From positions 62,721,789-62,785,788 of the forward strand of contig CM056728.1 in the NCBI GenBank assembly GCA_029844215.1: DNA of 64,000 nt. Reading direction: 5' to 3'. Each line of letters begins with the position of its first letter. Positions within the stretch are counted from its first letter, which is position 1. Both the position numbers and the translations under genes were made by a program. Below, piece by piece: positions 11,925 to 23,724 of the stretch. This DNA comes from Przewalskia tangutica (taxonomy: Eukaryota > Streptophyta > Magnoliopsida > Solanales > Solanaceae). The notes under the pieces were generated by a model, which saw nothing but the letters and a program-made list of their open reading frames with translations, was not told the origin of the DNA and searched no databases.

Positions 11925-12590
11925 GCTTCCATTATTATTATCACATGGACACGTCTACACCGATGAGGATTCCGGGGCACGCGCCACGCAATGGTTAAAC
12001 TCCCAGATATTATTATTGTCATACGGGCATGTCTACACCGACGAGGATTCCGGGCACGTGACCATTATTGTTATTCCATGGACTAGCCCTCCATGAGGTT
12101 TTACCGATTCGGCCTCAGATCCGTAGTTGGCTCGTGACTTTGCTCGGCCGTGGCTGATTCGGGCCAGTATCCGGTAGTTAGCCTTCGCATTTTCCCCGCT
12201 CGTTTTATGGCCAAGACTCGTTATTACGGTTGTGATCTGGTCGTTAGCCTAGTTACTTGCCCGCCGCCTACGTGGCGCGCAGTGGATCTGGTAGAGACTA
12301 TCGACTTGCCACGTGTCGCCTTCGCGAGTCGTTGTTTGGACGGTTTCGTGACGCAGAGGATCCGTGGTTAGCCTAGTTACTTGCCCCGGTCAGCGACGTG
12401 ATTACGGTTGGATCTGGTAGAGGCTATCGTGCTTGCCCCGGTCAGCTTCGTGATATAATTATTTAGTATTGTTTGTACGGTAGGTCTGGTAGCTGTCTTT
12501 CGTACTTGCCCCGGTCAGTTGATGATGCAGGTTGGATATGGTAGATATGTCTTCATACTTGCCCCGTACGGTTTTATGACACGGGTGGGA
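11925..12590 (+). repeat. LTR2 double tandem cassette
   Basis: Two kinds of unit lie side by side. The first is about two copies of 'cacgtctacaccgatgaggattccggg' type (11945-12065). The second is four or five copies of 'acttgccccggtcag...ggatctggtagaggctatc' type, about 60-85 bp each (12120-12590). The second unit is also the unit of the LTRa array at 39290-39900, read in the opposite orientation. Confidence 0.7.
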
Positions 12591-12902
12591 CCTGGTGTTC
12601 ATGTGTACTCCTTGGTGTTATGATATCATAGACTGCCGGCAGTGAGGAAGGTATTCCACGGGCATGATTGATGTTGTGGGCGTGAGACCCATAGTTATAT
12701 TTGAGTGATGACTTTGAGGGCGTGAGTCCCTGACTTGACATGATTGCTTATATAGTATGGACTGTAGTTTGGTTATCATACATGTCTCCTGTTTTATATA
12801 GACTGTTATGATTTCATTTACGTGATTTTCGCCACATACTTGGTACTGCCAGATCGACCTCCTTCGGCCGCGTTCACGCCGCAGTAGAGGTACACTGGCC
12901 GT

Positions 12903-13234
12903 TGATCCTCGCTCATAGGATCACAGCCATTGGGAAGCTCCGTTTCTCCGGAGGCTTATCTGTTGGTATGATTCCCTGAGATTGTAGGTTCTTGTACATT
13001 CAGGGGTATGGCAGGGCCCTGTCCCATCGTTGTTGTTATAAAATTCTTAGAGGTCTGTAGTACTGTTGTGGGCCGGGTTTGTAAAGATATAACTGTTCGG
13101 GTTATATGTATATATACAGAAAGGTGACCATTTTGGTTAGCCTGTTTCTTATTGTATGTCTTGTTTCATGTTTAAGTTTTTATTTCCGCTGATTTTCTCT
13201 GATGTCAGATCACCAGGTGCCCGGGTAAGGCACT
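12903..13234 (+). other. U5 hairpin cluster (LTR2 copy)
   Basis: Stem-loops in series: TGATCCT/AGGATCA with a 7-base loop (12903-12923); AAG-CTCCG/CGGAG-CTT with one bulged G (12935-12957); a weaker GGG/CCC stem around 13014-13025 that is better in LTR1 (1431-1453); and GGTGCC/GGCACT (13216-13234). All LTRs of the window that keep their U5 hold this row. In the RNA it would precede the primer-binding site, so a folded leader used in packaging or priming is a reasonable inference. Confidence 0.55.
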
Positions 13235-13261
13235 GGCCATGCCCGAGGTCGGGTCGTGACA

Positions 13262-15421
13262 TAAAAGCTCTCCCTTCTCTTTAGAAAATCAAGTGGAAAT
13301 CAAAGCTTGAGGAAAATCTGAAAAGTGTGGCAAGAAGGAACCTTGTTGGCTAGCTTGTAGGAGTTTTTGTGGTGGTGATTGTGGAAAGGAGGCTAGTGAA
13401 TTGGTTGGAATATTTGGCTAAAGTTCTAAGGTAATAATTCCTTCTCTCTTTGTTGGTTTTTGGTGTTGCATGTGAAGAAGAAAGAACTTGTAGTGGAAAA
13501 TATTGCTCCTAGATACATTGCATGCAAGAAATATGGTCGATATGAAAGGATTGGATAAGAATGATATGTAAGCATGTTGTAGCCTAAATACTACCTTAAA
13601 CTTGTTAAGTTAGTTGTTATACATTGTGGGGCAGAATTTTACACATCCAAGATTAGGTGTAACCCCTTTGAAATGTTTGGATTATCGGGCCTTAAATGTG
13701 GCGCTTGGATGATGAATTCGCCTTGAAAAAAGTGGCAAAGTATGTAGAAACAAAGGAAATGATGCCCAATTTTCCATAGAATTTAGTGACTTTGCACTTG
13801 GAATATTCTACGTTGAAACTAGAGGTTAATAAACGATTATGGTCATTATAGGTTGACGACACGCGTGTATTTTGGACTTAGCAAGTGGAGTGACCCGAAG
13901 AGGTATGCGGAGCTTTCCTATCTCTTGAGCATGAATAGTTGCATCTATGTAGTACGGTAGACGTACAAGGCTTTGATATTCCTTACTTGTCTTATGATGT
14001 CTTAAGTTTCAAAGTCAAGGGACTCAAGTGTTTTAAGTATGTGGTACTTGTTTCGCTTAAAAGTATAAGTCCTCGATATGTGGAGATGTGTTTGACTAGT
14101 GTATAATGGTAATATAACAACTTTATGGGAAGTTGGTTGTATTGGCTTTATGAAAGGTTAACAAAGAAAGGTTTACTCCAAGTAAAATAAGTACGGATGA
14201 ATGATTTGAATTTGTGGAAGGCAAATTGTTTTAAGGCATTAATTGCCTAAGGTTTTAAAAAGAAATGAAGTCACTTGATTTTAGAAGCCTATTGTATTTT
14301 TAAAGGTAAACGTGACTTGTTTTGAAAAGTTGTCGTGACTTGATACTACGATTATTAGTCTCTTGGGAGTTTTATATAAAAAGGGGTCATTTTTCTTAAA
14401 AGGTTTAAGGTATGTGGTACTTGGGTTAAATTCCCGGTGTTTTTCTTAAATGACATGTTGGTGTCTTAAGTAAACTAAAATGAGAGGATATACTAATAAT
14501 GTTAATAAGTTAGGGGATATTCTTAACTTGCTTACGTTATGATGTTCTGTAGCGCTTATGTTATGTATGATAGCCATTGTCTGAAAGTTATGTATTATTA
14601 TTATTATTATTATCGCTATGCCATGGATTTGCTACCCATGACGCGAGTGCGCGCTTGTACTCACGCGGCCCACCGGTCCACGTGGTGAAATAGTCCCACG
14701 CGGTGAAATAGTCCCATGCGCGCGGATGACCTCACGCGGTGAAATAGTCTCACGCGGTGAAATAGTCCCACGCGAGGCGATGACTCACGCGGGTCCACAG
14801 ACCTATGCGGGTGAAATAGTCCTGCGAGTAGGATTGCTTAATGATACTACGCGAGAGACCGCTTTTGATCACGAGCCTCCTATTTTCACGCAAAGAAAGT
14901 TTATACTTGTTACTCTCATTGTTAGTAAGGCACAGTGTACTGTATTTTGACTTTCCTCCATGACTCCAGTTTATTTTAAACTTATGATATTATTACAATA
15001 TTTTCCAGTTTTACATACTTGATACATATGTGTATCGACTCTTCCTGGCCGCGTCTACGCCAGTAAGGGTAATCAGGTGGTGGATCCTCATTCTTAGGAT
15101 CTTTGCTCAGGTGTCAGAAGCTCCATTTCTCCGGAGGCTCGACTTTTGGTACGGTTCTCCCTGGTGTCGTAGATGTTTTGTACATTCAGGGGTATGACGG
15201 GGCCCTGTCCCATCATAGTGATTACTCAATCTTAGAGGCATGTAGTCCTGTTATAAATTGTGTTGTTAAGGATGTAACTGTTCAGTGTTTGTTATACTTA
15301 GAGGTAGCCATTTTGGGTTAGCCTGCTTATATTCTATATGGGTTCTTGTTGTGAGTTTATTTTTTGCTGATTTTCTCTGATGTTCGGTAGGCACTACCAC
15401 GTCCGTGGTCGGATCGTGACA
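13262..15421 (+). mobile_element. LTR3, right-hand part of a plus-strand LTR
   Basis: Begins in mid-LTR, before a donor-like CTAAG|GTAATAATTCC (13427-13440), and ends GGATCGTGACA at 15421. It holds 'aattttacacatcc...ggtgtaacccc', the 'ggtatgcggagctttcctatct' version of the conserved box, the 'tttatgggaagttgg' block near 14124, a (TTA)n tract at about 14591-14613 and a tandem cassette. Its left part is presumably upstream of the window, displaced by the element that ends at 13261. Confidence 0.82.
14630..14835 (+). repeat. LTR3 tandem cassette (cacgcggtgaaatagtcc)
   Basis: About six near-copies of an 18-base unit, cacgcggtgaaatagtcc, mixed with cacgcgggtccac variants. The unit is unlike those of the neighbouring LTRs but sits in the same slot. 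Confidence 0.75.
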
Positions 15422-16336
15422 GGAGATTACATGTTGTAGTAGTTTATAATTGAGTATATGATGTATGGAAGGAAGATTGAAAAGAAGTGGACTATTTAAA
15501 AAAATATTTTGGGGAAGAATTTTACACGTCCAGTTAGGCGTGTAATCCCCTTTGAGTTGTTGTATTATTGCACCTAAAATGTGGCATGTTGACTATTGAT
15601 ATCGGGCCTTGAAATAAGGTGGAGGTACGTAGTTACAGGGGAAGTGCTGCCCGATTTTCCGTAGAATAAGAGACGCTTTACTTAGAAATATTCTACGAAG
15701 AGAACTAGAAGTTGATAGATGTATTGTGGTTGTTATATGTGGATATTCTACGCCACGCATACCGACTTGGCTAGTGGATTTAAGCCGAAGAGGTATGTGA
15801 TTCTTCCTATTCTCTTGAGCATGATTATTTGTGAAATATATAGTGCGGTTGACGCACGTGTGTTAAAGGAGTTGGATTTCCTTTTTGTGTCCTTGACTTG
15901 ATTCTAAAGTTAAGTGACCTAATATGAAATGTTAAGGACTTGAATTGTGTTAAAAAGTTGTAAAACCTCATTCGTGAGTAATGAGTACTTAGTCTTTAAA
16001 AGAATAAAGTTATATTGATTTCGGAAATGAGAATAAGTATCGAACAAACCATTGCAGCGTTAATAAAAGAAAATGTATCGACAATCAATTGAATTAAAAT
16101 GAGTAGAATTCTCCATCTGCATAGAAGCTAAGATAAGACAAAATTGTATTACATTTTCTAGATCATGGCTGCTTTGATAAGATCATTATAAACAAGTATT
16201 GATTTCTTGATTTTTCCAAAGTAATAAACTTGATTTCTGAAAGAGAAGAGACTTGAGAATTTGAAGTTATGAAGCTTAAACTATTTTAAAAGTATATCAT
16301 TACTTGACTTTAAAAAGGAGAAGTGTTTTCGTTTAA

Positions 16337-16458
16337 AAGGAAGGCATGGTATTGTCTTGATTTGGTTTTAAAAGAAGGCATGGTATTGTCTTGATTTGGT
16401 TTTAAAGGAAGGCGTGGTATTGTCTTGATTTAGTTTTAAAAGAAGGTATGGAAGTTGT
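16337..16458 (+). repeat. Tandem repeat, about 3-4 units of 36-40 bp
   Basis: Copies of 'aaggaaggcatggtattgtc' followed by ttgatttggttttaaaa. It sits in the AT-rich mid-part of LTR4. A weaker version lies in LTR2 at about 11500-11630. Confidence 0.75.
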
Positions 16459-16475
16459 TTTGTTTTACTTAAAAT

Positions 16476-16480
16476 GATAG
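16476..16480 (+). repeat. Target-site duplication of E3 (GATAG), left copy
   Basis: GATAG precedes the E3 5' LTR and recurs at 33432-33436 directly after its 3' LTR. This is a perfect 5-bp duplication, which fixes both borders of E3. Confidence 0.93.
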
Positions 16481-16811
16481 TGTTACACCCCGTATTTACA
16501 GGACATGTTTTAAGAACGTACGTAAGAACTCACAGTGTTAAGATTTGAGACTTGTAAAAAATTATCGGAATTATGAAATTGCTGAAACGACTATTGTGGA
16601 TTTAATGGGAGGGCGACACGTGTCACCCCCCTAATGATGCCTTGGACGAAATTTGCAAGGGCGAGAGGGTCATTGGACCTTTGCTAGCAAGACAAGTCTT
16701 GCAAGTAGTAGCTTGAGATAATTGACTTGGTCAAAGGGGTCCACTAGTCTTGATATTTGATAAGACTTCATCCAAACCACCCATTTGTTTGCATCTTGAC
16801 CCTCCATGTTG

Positions 16812-16821
16812 CTATATAATA
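16812..16821 (+). promoter_or_regulatory. TATA box of E3 5' LTR
   Basis: CTATATAATA, about 330 bp from the LTR start. The 3' LTR has the same motif at about 29887-29896. Transcription would begin some 30 bases on, near tagtatgacaagcttaac. Confidence 0.65.
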
Positions 16822-18477
16822 CTAGTAGTAGTATGACAAGCTTAACACTTAGTAAAATTTTCACACAAATTGAAGAACACAAGAGCCTAGCTCTCGGGTT
16901 CACTAAGGGAAAGAAGGAAAAATTTCGCTTGTTCTTTAAGCTCCACACTTTAAACCAAGGTTCATGAGTGTATCAGAAGTGTATCTCAATAGAAAAATCT
17001 CTAAAAAGATAGTTTTCTGTTAGTCGCAAAGTGAAAACCTAGTTGCTTTCTAGGTTTTGGATCGAAGTTTGAAGGAAAGTTGTTGGTATTGTTCTAAGGG
17101 TCTTAAGTAGCGGATTGAAGTGTCTCAAGAGGCTCTAAGTTACTAAGGAGCGACTTGGATTTGGAGTTGGATTAAGATTCGTTGAGGTATAATCTTGTCC
17201 CTTAAAAGTTGTTACAAGATTATTTATATTGTTGTTAGCTTTACATGTTGCTAGCATGAAGAGTATGTGTTGAAGTTTATAAGTATTATGGATTGCTTGT
17301 AGCTTAAATCCAAATGTAATGTAAGCCTTGTGAAGTTGATTACAATTTAGTCGCTTATTAGAATCGCCGCATGTTAATTACTCGAGATTATAGTAGTTAT
17401 AATCGATCGCGACTTGATATCATGTTAGGCTAATAACTTGGATTGAAATGGAAATTGATAAGAATTGGTGTTATGGTACTCAATGCGCGTAATTGGACAT
17501 ATAGTTTGTATTAGTTTGATATCTATTGTGGAATTTTACACGCCTAGTAGGCGGTAATCCCCTATTGTTAATCGCATTGATCGGGCCTTAAACGCGGCGT
17601 GTTTGGTTATTGTATTCGCCTTGAAAAAGGTGGCAAAGTAAGTAGAAACAAAGGAGGTGTCGTCCGATTTTCCGTAGAATTTAGTGACTTAGCACTTAGA
17701 ATATTCTACGCTTCAAGTAAGAGGTTAATGGACGATTGCGACCATTATAGTCAAGTACTAAGTATAGCGCCTCCTACCAAGGATGGAATAGCTATCAAGG
17801 TTGAAGTACTTTGGAGCATTTTGCTACTTGTCGATAATCGTCAGGCACGGCGAACCTCTTCCTTCCTTTGGCATGATTCTATGTATGGAATATACCCGTG
17901 GTATCATTTCATGTTCCTCTACTCTGAAGTTAAGAGGTAGTTGTGTGATTTCATCAGATGTAGAACTTTTCCTATCCTTCGAGCATGACTAGTTGCACGA
18001 TATAGTACGCAGACGACAAGATCTTGATATCCTTTACTAGTATACGAATGGCCAAGTCGGGTGAGTTAGAGATTAACTCACTTCTTTGAAAGTATTAAGG
18101 ATGTCTAATGTTTTATTAAAGTTAAGGGACTTGAAGAGTTTTGAAGTATGTGATACTTGTTCCGTTTTAAACGTATAAGTCCCTTGGATAGGAAATTGTA
18201 TTTGGCTAAGGTATAAAGTGAATATAACGACTTTATGGGAAGTTGGTTATATTTGCTTTATGGAAAGATAAATGACTTTTTTTTAATGAAAAGGCAACTT
18301 GATTTTAAGGCATCAATTGCCTAAGGTTTTATAATAAAAGGAGTCACTTGATTTCTAAAGGTTAAGAGACTAATTGTACTTTGAAAGTTAAGAGAATTGA
18401 TTTGAAAGTATACAATACTTGGTTTTAAAAAGTATAAGTCTCTTGGTTATAAAAGGAATGGGTTTGTCTAAAACCAT

Positions 18478-18532
18478 AAAGGGTTATAACGGCTTTATGG
18501 GAAGTTGGTTATAACGGCTTTATGGAAGGTTA
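18478..18532 (+). repeat. Direct duplication of the 'ataacggctttatgg' block
   Basis: Two adjacent copies of gttataacggctttatgg joined by gaagttg. The same pair is at 31554-31605 in the 3' LTR, and single copies occur in every other LTR of the window. Confidence 0.8.
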
Positions 18533-18941
18533 AGAGAATGGTTTTTCTCTAATAAAGTAATCAAGTAAATAATTTGATTTAAGGGTATCACTTGCTTAAA
18601 GGGTCACTTGATTTAGAAGCCGAGAAATGTATTTCTAAAAGTATCGTGACTTATGTGAAATGTACACAAGCCTTGATACTACGGGTGTTAGTATCTTGGG
18701 GTTTTATATGAAAAGGAATCTTTTGAAAAGAATGTGCACGTAGTACTGGGATTAAATTCCCGTGATTTTGACGTAAAACGAAAGTGTCATGAGTTTATAT
18801 AAATGGAAGTCTATGGTTTAATGAACTTGCTCAGATTTGCTCGTGATAGCTTTAAGTGCAAGTATTATATGTTACGTTGTCGAATCTCTCGCTGAGGTCA
18901 GCCTTGTTATGACATCGCGCCCGGCCCGGTCGTGACAAAAG

Positions 18942-18954
18942 TGGTATCGAGCGC
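18942..18954 (+). other. Primer-binding site of E3 (altered)
   Basis: TGGTATCGAGCGC stands where E1 has TGGTATCAGAGC. The position, just inside the 5' LTR, and the downstream ttagtcctcgaaagtgtct leader show it is the PBS. CAG reading as CG is the pattern seen across the noisy parts of this window. Confidence 0.8.
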
Positions 18955-19139
18955 TTAGTCCTCGAAAGTGTCTACGCATCCGCGTTCAGTAGAGTCTTGA
19001 TTATCGCGTGTCAGGCACCACATCTATAATCGTGAGGACGCAGGACATTTAGGATTGGTTTCATTCTTCTCTTTCGAGATCGCAAGCAGAGTCGCCCTAG
19101 TAGGTCAATCCTCTCCGACCCTTCTTCTTATGTAAGCTT

Positions 19140-20431
19140 ATGCCTCCACTGGAAGGCACTGTGGCCCGTGGCAAGGCAGCAGCAGGAGCTTCAGTGGTAC
19201 GCAGAGGGTTACCAGACTGCACGCACTATGCCCGACGTAGTAGCGGATTGGCGAGCTCACCACGCCGGCGGTATTAGAGAGCCGAGAGCGCAGAGCTCCA
19301 GAGGTTCCTGCACCGAGCCTCCACCCCGCAAAGGCGATTAGAGATTATGGAGAGCAGATCGACTTTGACTAGCATAGTGGTGGCAGCACACGATGTGAGC
19401 AGTAGCTAACCCTGTGAGCCGATACTGAGGATTCGGATTTTCTGGGTCAGAGTCCACCCAGTTTTATGGTTCGAGATCCGAGGATGATCCTCAAGAGTTC
19501 GCTCAGCCTACAAATGACTATGCAGTGCTTAGGGCCCTGAGACAGAGCCAGTGTTAGCTTCACCTGCTACGCGATATTGCTGAACTGGTTTGAGTCTCGG
19601 GAGCCGCCGAGAGGTGGGTGCTCGTCCGGCAATTTGGGATGAGTTCACTGAGGCCTTTCGATCACTTTTGCCTCCCGAAATGAGGAGAGCCCGTGTTGAT
19701 AGGTTCTTGTCATTGAGACAGAATGGGAGGACCATCGTGAATACAACTCGAGTTTGACTCGTTGCTGTACGCGCACACTATTGTGGCCGATATGGCGACA
19801 GAGTTCACCGCATGGATGGGCTAGAGCATTATACGATTATCGATGTTCGGGAGTGGCCCTTCAGCCCGGTATGGATATTGCCAGGATGCAAGCTTATGCG
19901 CAGGGGATAGATGACAGAGAGAGAGAGGGTCAGCTAGACTCAGGCCAGCCCAAGAGGGCCGGACGGCAGGATTCCAGGGTAACTTTCGAGGCGGACAACC
20001 TCAACAGCAGACTAGGTCTACATCTCACCAAGACAGAGTGCTCCTTCCCGATCTTCCGCCGGAGGTTTGGTCGCGGGGATATTCGGGACTGTGTCGTGGC
20101 TCCAGGCTCTGTGTTCAGATGTCCGAGAATAGAGCTGTGGAAGCCACCTTGCCCGGTGGTCACCAGAGTAGATTCCATTTTGGGAATGTCGACTACTGAC
20201 ACTTGTTATGCTTGCCAGCCAGGCCATTTCGTGAGAGATCGTCCACCGCAGGTGGCACCGTGGGATAGCGATTCCCATCGATCGGGCCATGGTTCTTCGC
20301 CTTCCATAGCTAGGCAGATGTTTATGCACGCAGCCGCGACAGGGGCCGTGGTGGAAATTTCAGCTTTAGCGTCCTTGAACCGCCTATATGATTTCGTATG
20401 TCTTTGGCCCTTTAGAAACTTGTATGCATGA
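19140..20431 (+). pseudogene. gag: E3 gag, whole layout but broken
   Basis: The likely start is ATG at 19140 (MPPLEGT, the MPP opening shared by the other gags). In order: a basic N-terminus; a capsid piece with FYGS (about 19460) and EDDPQEF; a middle piece matching FDSL...ADM; the linker read in the 225-residue frame 19754-20431 (QPKRAGRQDSRVTFEADN); then the knuckle CYACQPGHFVRDRP at 20204-20245. The knuckle lacks the usual Gly codon after the second Cys, and its last Cys reads Arg (CGT for TGT). Several frameshifts and stops mean no complete Gag. Gag would form the particle and bind RNA in the cytoplasm. Confidence 0.78.
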
Positions 20432-20585
20432 TAAAGTTGTGGTATGTTTAAATGTCACGAACAAATTATATTGAGACTATGTATATGCTAGAAAGAGTTG
20501 GAAGTATGAAAAGATAATCTCTTTCGGGCTTATGATGGACGGATATGCGCATGAGGTATTAGGCCATGTGGCATTATTGGTATGT

Positions 20586-23500
20586 TGTCACGACCAACCC
20601 GGCCCGTGGATCGTGCCTTACCCCGCACCCAAGTAGCCATACATCGAGTAATCAATAATATAAAACAAGACATGAATAAAGTGAAGTGTAAAATGCTTAT
20701 TCAGGAAAACTTGCCATGCGATATATATATATATATATCAACTAGAATAGCTTATATCCTTTTTACAATTCCGCCACAACAAGATTACATGCACTTAAGA
20801 ATGATACGACAACAATGGCGGACAGGCCCCGCCATACCCCGAATGTAAGTACCTACTACGCATGTGGACTATACCATCGATAAGCCTCCGAGGAACGGAG
20901 CTTCCCAAACGCCGAATCGTGACCCTAAGAGCGAGGATCAACGATCGTGTACCTCTACCGCGCATGAACGCAGCCCCAAGGAGGTCAAGATAACAGTACC
21001 AAGTATGTGAAATCGAAAATATCAGAAATGAAATCATAGTAGTCTATATAAAGCAGGAGACATGTATGATAACCAAACTACAATTCACAATAAATAAGCA
21101 GTCATGTCAAGTCAGGGACTCACGCCCTTAAAGCCATCACTCAAATAGAACTATGGGTCTCACGCCCACAACAAGAGCGAAATAAATATACTGTAACTGG
21201 TCTTTTCTAGGCCGCTAATGATCGAAGCAAGGCCAATCGCCCATAGTATCATTATGCGTGCCTAATCCTGGACTTCCCGCAGCCCGCATAGGTCACACAT
21301 AGACTCGCATAGTCGATAGACCGCGACGGGGTAGCCAACCCCGTATTCTCCTCGACTCCGCAGTCCGCATAGTCTCAATAGACCGCATAGTCACACTGCA
21401 TCGCATAGTGGCATCCCCGTGATCGGATAAAACACCCTAATGATCAATCTCGAGCATACCGCCGCTCCGCATAGTCACATAGACCGTGATAGCCGTGATA
21501 GACCACATCAAGCGGTGGCAAGCCCTGTGATAACAAGTCAAGGGGTATGTGATATAATAACAAGATAACGCTTAACGCTTAACAACGTAAGCACAACAAG
21601 AATGACCCCCTTACACAACATCACAAGATACTAACACACGTAGCATCCTAACATGTTTACTTATCACATCAACAAGAAAGTATTACAAGGCTATCACAAA
21701 CCAATACAATCAAGTTATTCACACAAGGTACTTTCTACTTTATGTTAACAAGTTCGGATTTTATCCCCAAAGTACTTCATACATTAACTCTTTAAAAGAT
21801 CCGCTTCTTTCACAAAAGTCACACAATACGTAGTATAAAAATAGAGTGACTATCTTTTTAAGTAAACCAAAACACTTCCCTTTGTAAATCAAGTAACAAC
21901 ATTATTTTTCCAAACGTTCAAGTTTGCCTAATTTCAATTGCTCAAGTTTCTCATTTTCGAAAGGTTTCGTAGTTCATAGTCCTAATCACTTTAATAATAT
22001 AATTCTCTTTTTAAAGCCATTTGAGAAACATATACCTTATGTGAGTAGGTTATTCTTGTTCATAACAATATTATTATCAAACATGATCTAGGAATATCAT
22101 TTTGTCTCATCTTAGCTTCTATGCAGATGGAGGTTTCTACCGGTTTTAATAATACTTAATTAGTCAAAACATTTCCTTTATTAACGCCGCAAAGAGTTTG
22201 TTCGATACTTATTCGATTTCCAAATCAAGAAACATTATTCTTTTAAAACCAAGTACTCATTACTCACGAATGAGGTTTCACATTAAAATTCATATTAATT
22301 TATTTAAGTCAAGTCTCTTATCAAATCTCTTAACTTCTAAAATTAATAAACCATTCTTCTTATCACTCTTAAGTCGTTATACCTAACTTCCCATAAAGCT
22401 AGTATAACTCTTAAGCTTTTAAAAACCAAGTATTACTCTTCTTTCAAAAAGGATTCTCAATTCTTTTGAAATACTTCAAGATTCTTATTATTCAGGCTTC
22501 AGTCAAAAGACATTGCCAGACACTACGCTCGCTTAACACACGACGCTCACCGTGACTATATATATATTCTTTTAAAATATCATGCTCAAGAGGATAGGAA
22601 GAATCACATACCTCGCGACGATTATCGACTATTAGCAAAACGCTCCACGACTTATAACCCGGCTAGCCTTGTCCACCTTTCAAGTAGCACATGCTACTCG
22701 CAGAACATTCAACCTATAAAGGTCATATAAGTCTATCAACTTCTACATTAATATTCTCGATGCGATTTCGCTCCAAATTTTTTCAGTAATATCCTTCTAT
22801 TACGCTCAATTCTCTTCCATGAATCTTATATTCATTTCTATGTTACAACAATATGTAATTTCCAATTACAATATAAGGACAAAAGTATTTACCTCGATAA
22901 GCCCATAATTATCCAAGTTAAATGTCGATCCTGAGCAACGCTTAGCTCCTATTCCGGGTGCTCCAACCCGCTCCAAACAACCCTTAGAAGTTCTACGCAA
23001 CTTCTTCTTAATACTCCAACCAACTATGGAGATTTTCCTTAGGGTTTCATTTAGTGATCAAGGAAGTATAATAGTATTTCCGGCTTTTAGTATAAGTGTA
23101 ACCTTGGAATACTACAAGGTATTTGGAATAGTAACAATACTGGAGAGTATTTTCTACCATGGGGTGTATTTTACTAAACAACTCAAGGTGGGGATACCTC
23201 TGAAGGCCACTAGGAGAGGGCAAATTTCTGCCATGGCCTACTCAAAGGGGGAGGAGGTTGGACGAAACACTACAAGAGAGTGGGAGGGATTTTCAAGACT
23301 TAGAGATTTTAGGATGAAGAAGTCTTCACAGCTGGGGTATTTATAGACAACCAAGGGCCAAGATCAAGCCAAGTGGTAGGCAAGTGTAGTGAGGATTTAC
23401 CCATGTGTACCTTATCCATCTACCACACCAACTATCACAAATATCCTACCTAACCCAAAGCTCCAAATCGTCCAACGGACGCCAAGAATCCGCCAATTGA

Positions 23501-23724
23501 GGGTGCCAAGTGTCGCCTCTCGTTGGTCCAAAATATTTCGCCTCTAAAAAAATCCGCAAAAATAATAAATGACATAGCCGAATTTTCCTCACGCAAGCTT
23601 TGGAAGACGCTTCGGAAACGATTCTTTTCGGTGTTATGCACAAAATTTTCTGGCCCTGCCTAATCTTAAGGCTTAAATTTTTCTACGCACGCCCTCACGC
23701 ATATACTGAAATACGGGTATAACA
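20586..23724 (-). mobile_element. E2 3' LTR
   Basis: About 3.14 kb, from tgtcacgacc to gggtataaca, with the purine tract beyond (23725-23737, CTAAGGAGGAGAA on the minus strand). TATAAATA (minus) lies at 23338-23345. The tandem cassette at about 21215-21540 uses ccgcatagtcacatagacc units. Confidence 0.92.

Larger units (their letters stand above)
10902..13261 (+). mobile_element. LTR2, right-hand part of a plus-strand LTR
   Basis: It begins in mid-LTR (actttggagctttttgctaa, the position of 17811 in the E3 5' LTR) and ends GGGTCGTGACA at 13261. It therefore looks like an LTR whose left part is cut off by the insertion that ends at 10901. Blocks in order: AGGTATGTGAACCTCTTCC, the CTCATT/AATGAG hairpin at 11194-11212, 'aaggcatggttttgtctt' repeats at about 11500-11630, a tandem cassette, then well-preserved U5 hairpins. 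Confidence 0.85.
15422..16480 (+). mobile_element. LTR4, left piece
   Basis: Begins in mid-LTR and carries 'gaattttacacgtcc...gcgtgtaatcccc', the AGGTATGTGATTCTTCCTATT box near 15790 and the CTCATT/AATGAG hairpin near 15967. It is cut at 16480 by E3. Both sides join cleanly through the duplicated GATAG, and the LTR continues at 33432. Confidence 0.88.
16481..18937 (+). mobile_element. E3 5' LTR, with internal deletion
   Basis: 2,457 bp against 3,878 bp for the 3' LTR. The two run together up to the 'gccttgttat' stretch near 18903 (about 31990 in the 3' LTR). The 5' copy then goes straight to the last bases ccggtcgtgaca. About 1.4 kb, including the tandem cassette and the hairpin row, is missing. 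A donor-like GAG|GTATAA is at 17187. Confidence 0.9.

Noticed and set aside
1490..13261. Large inverted repeats (minus and plus LTRs) as one palindromic element
   Set aside because: Each half is explained by separate LTR insertions in opposite orientation with their own PBS and purine tracts.
18942..18954. Use of a different primer tRNA by E3, E6 and E7
   Set aside because: The altered sites differ from the Met site only at CAG and nearby bases and vary among near-identical elements, so error is a better explanation than a new primer.
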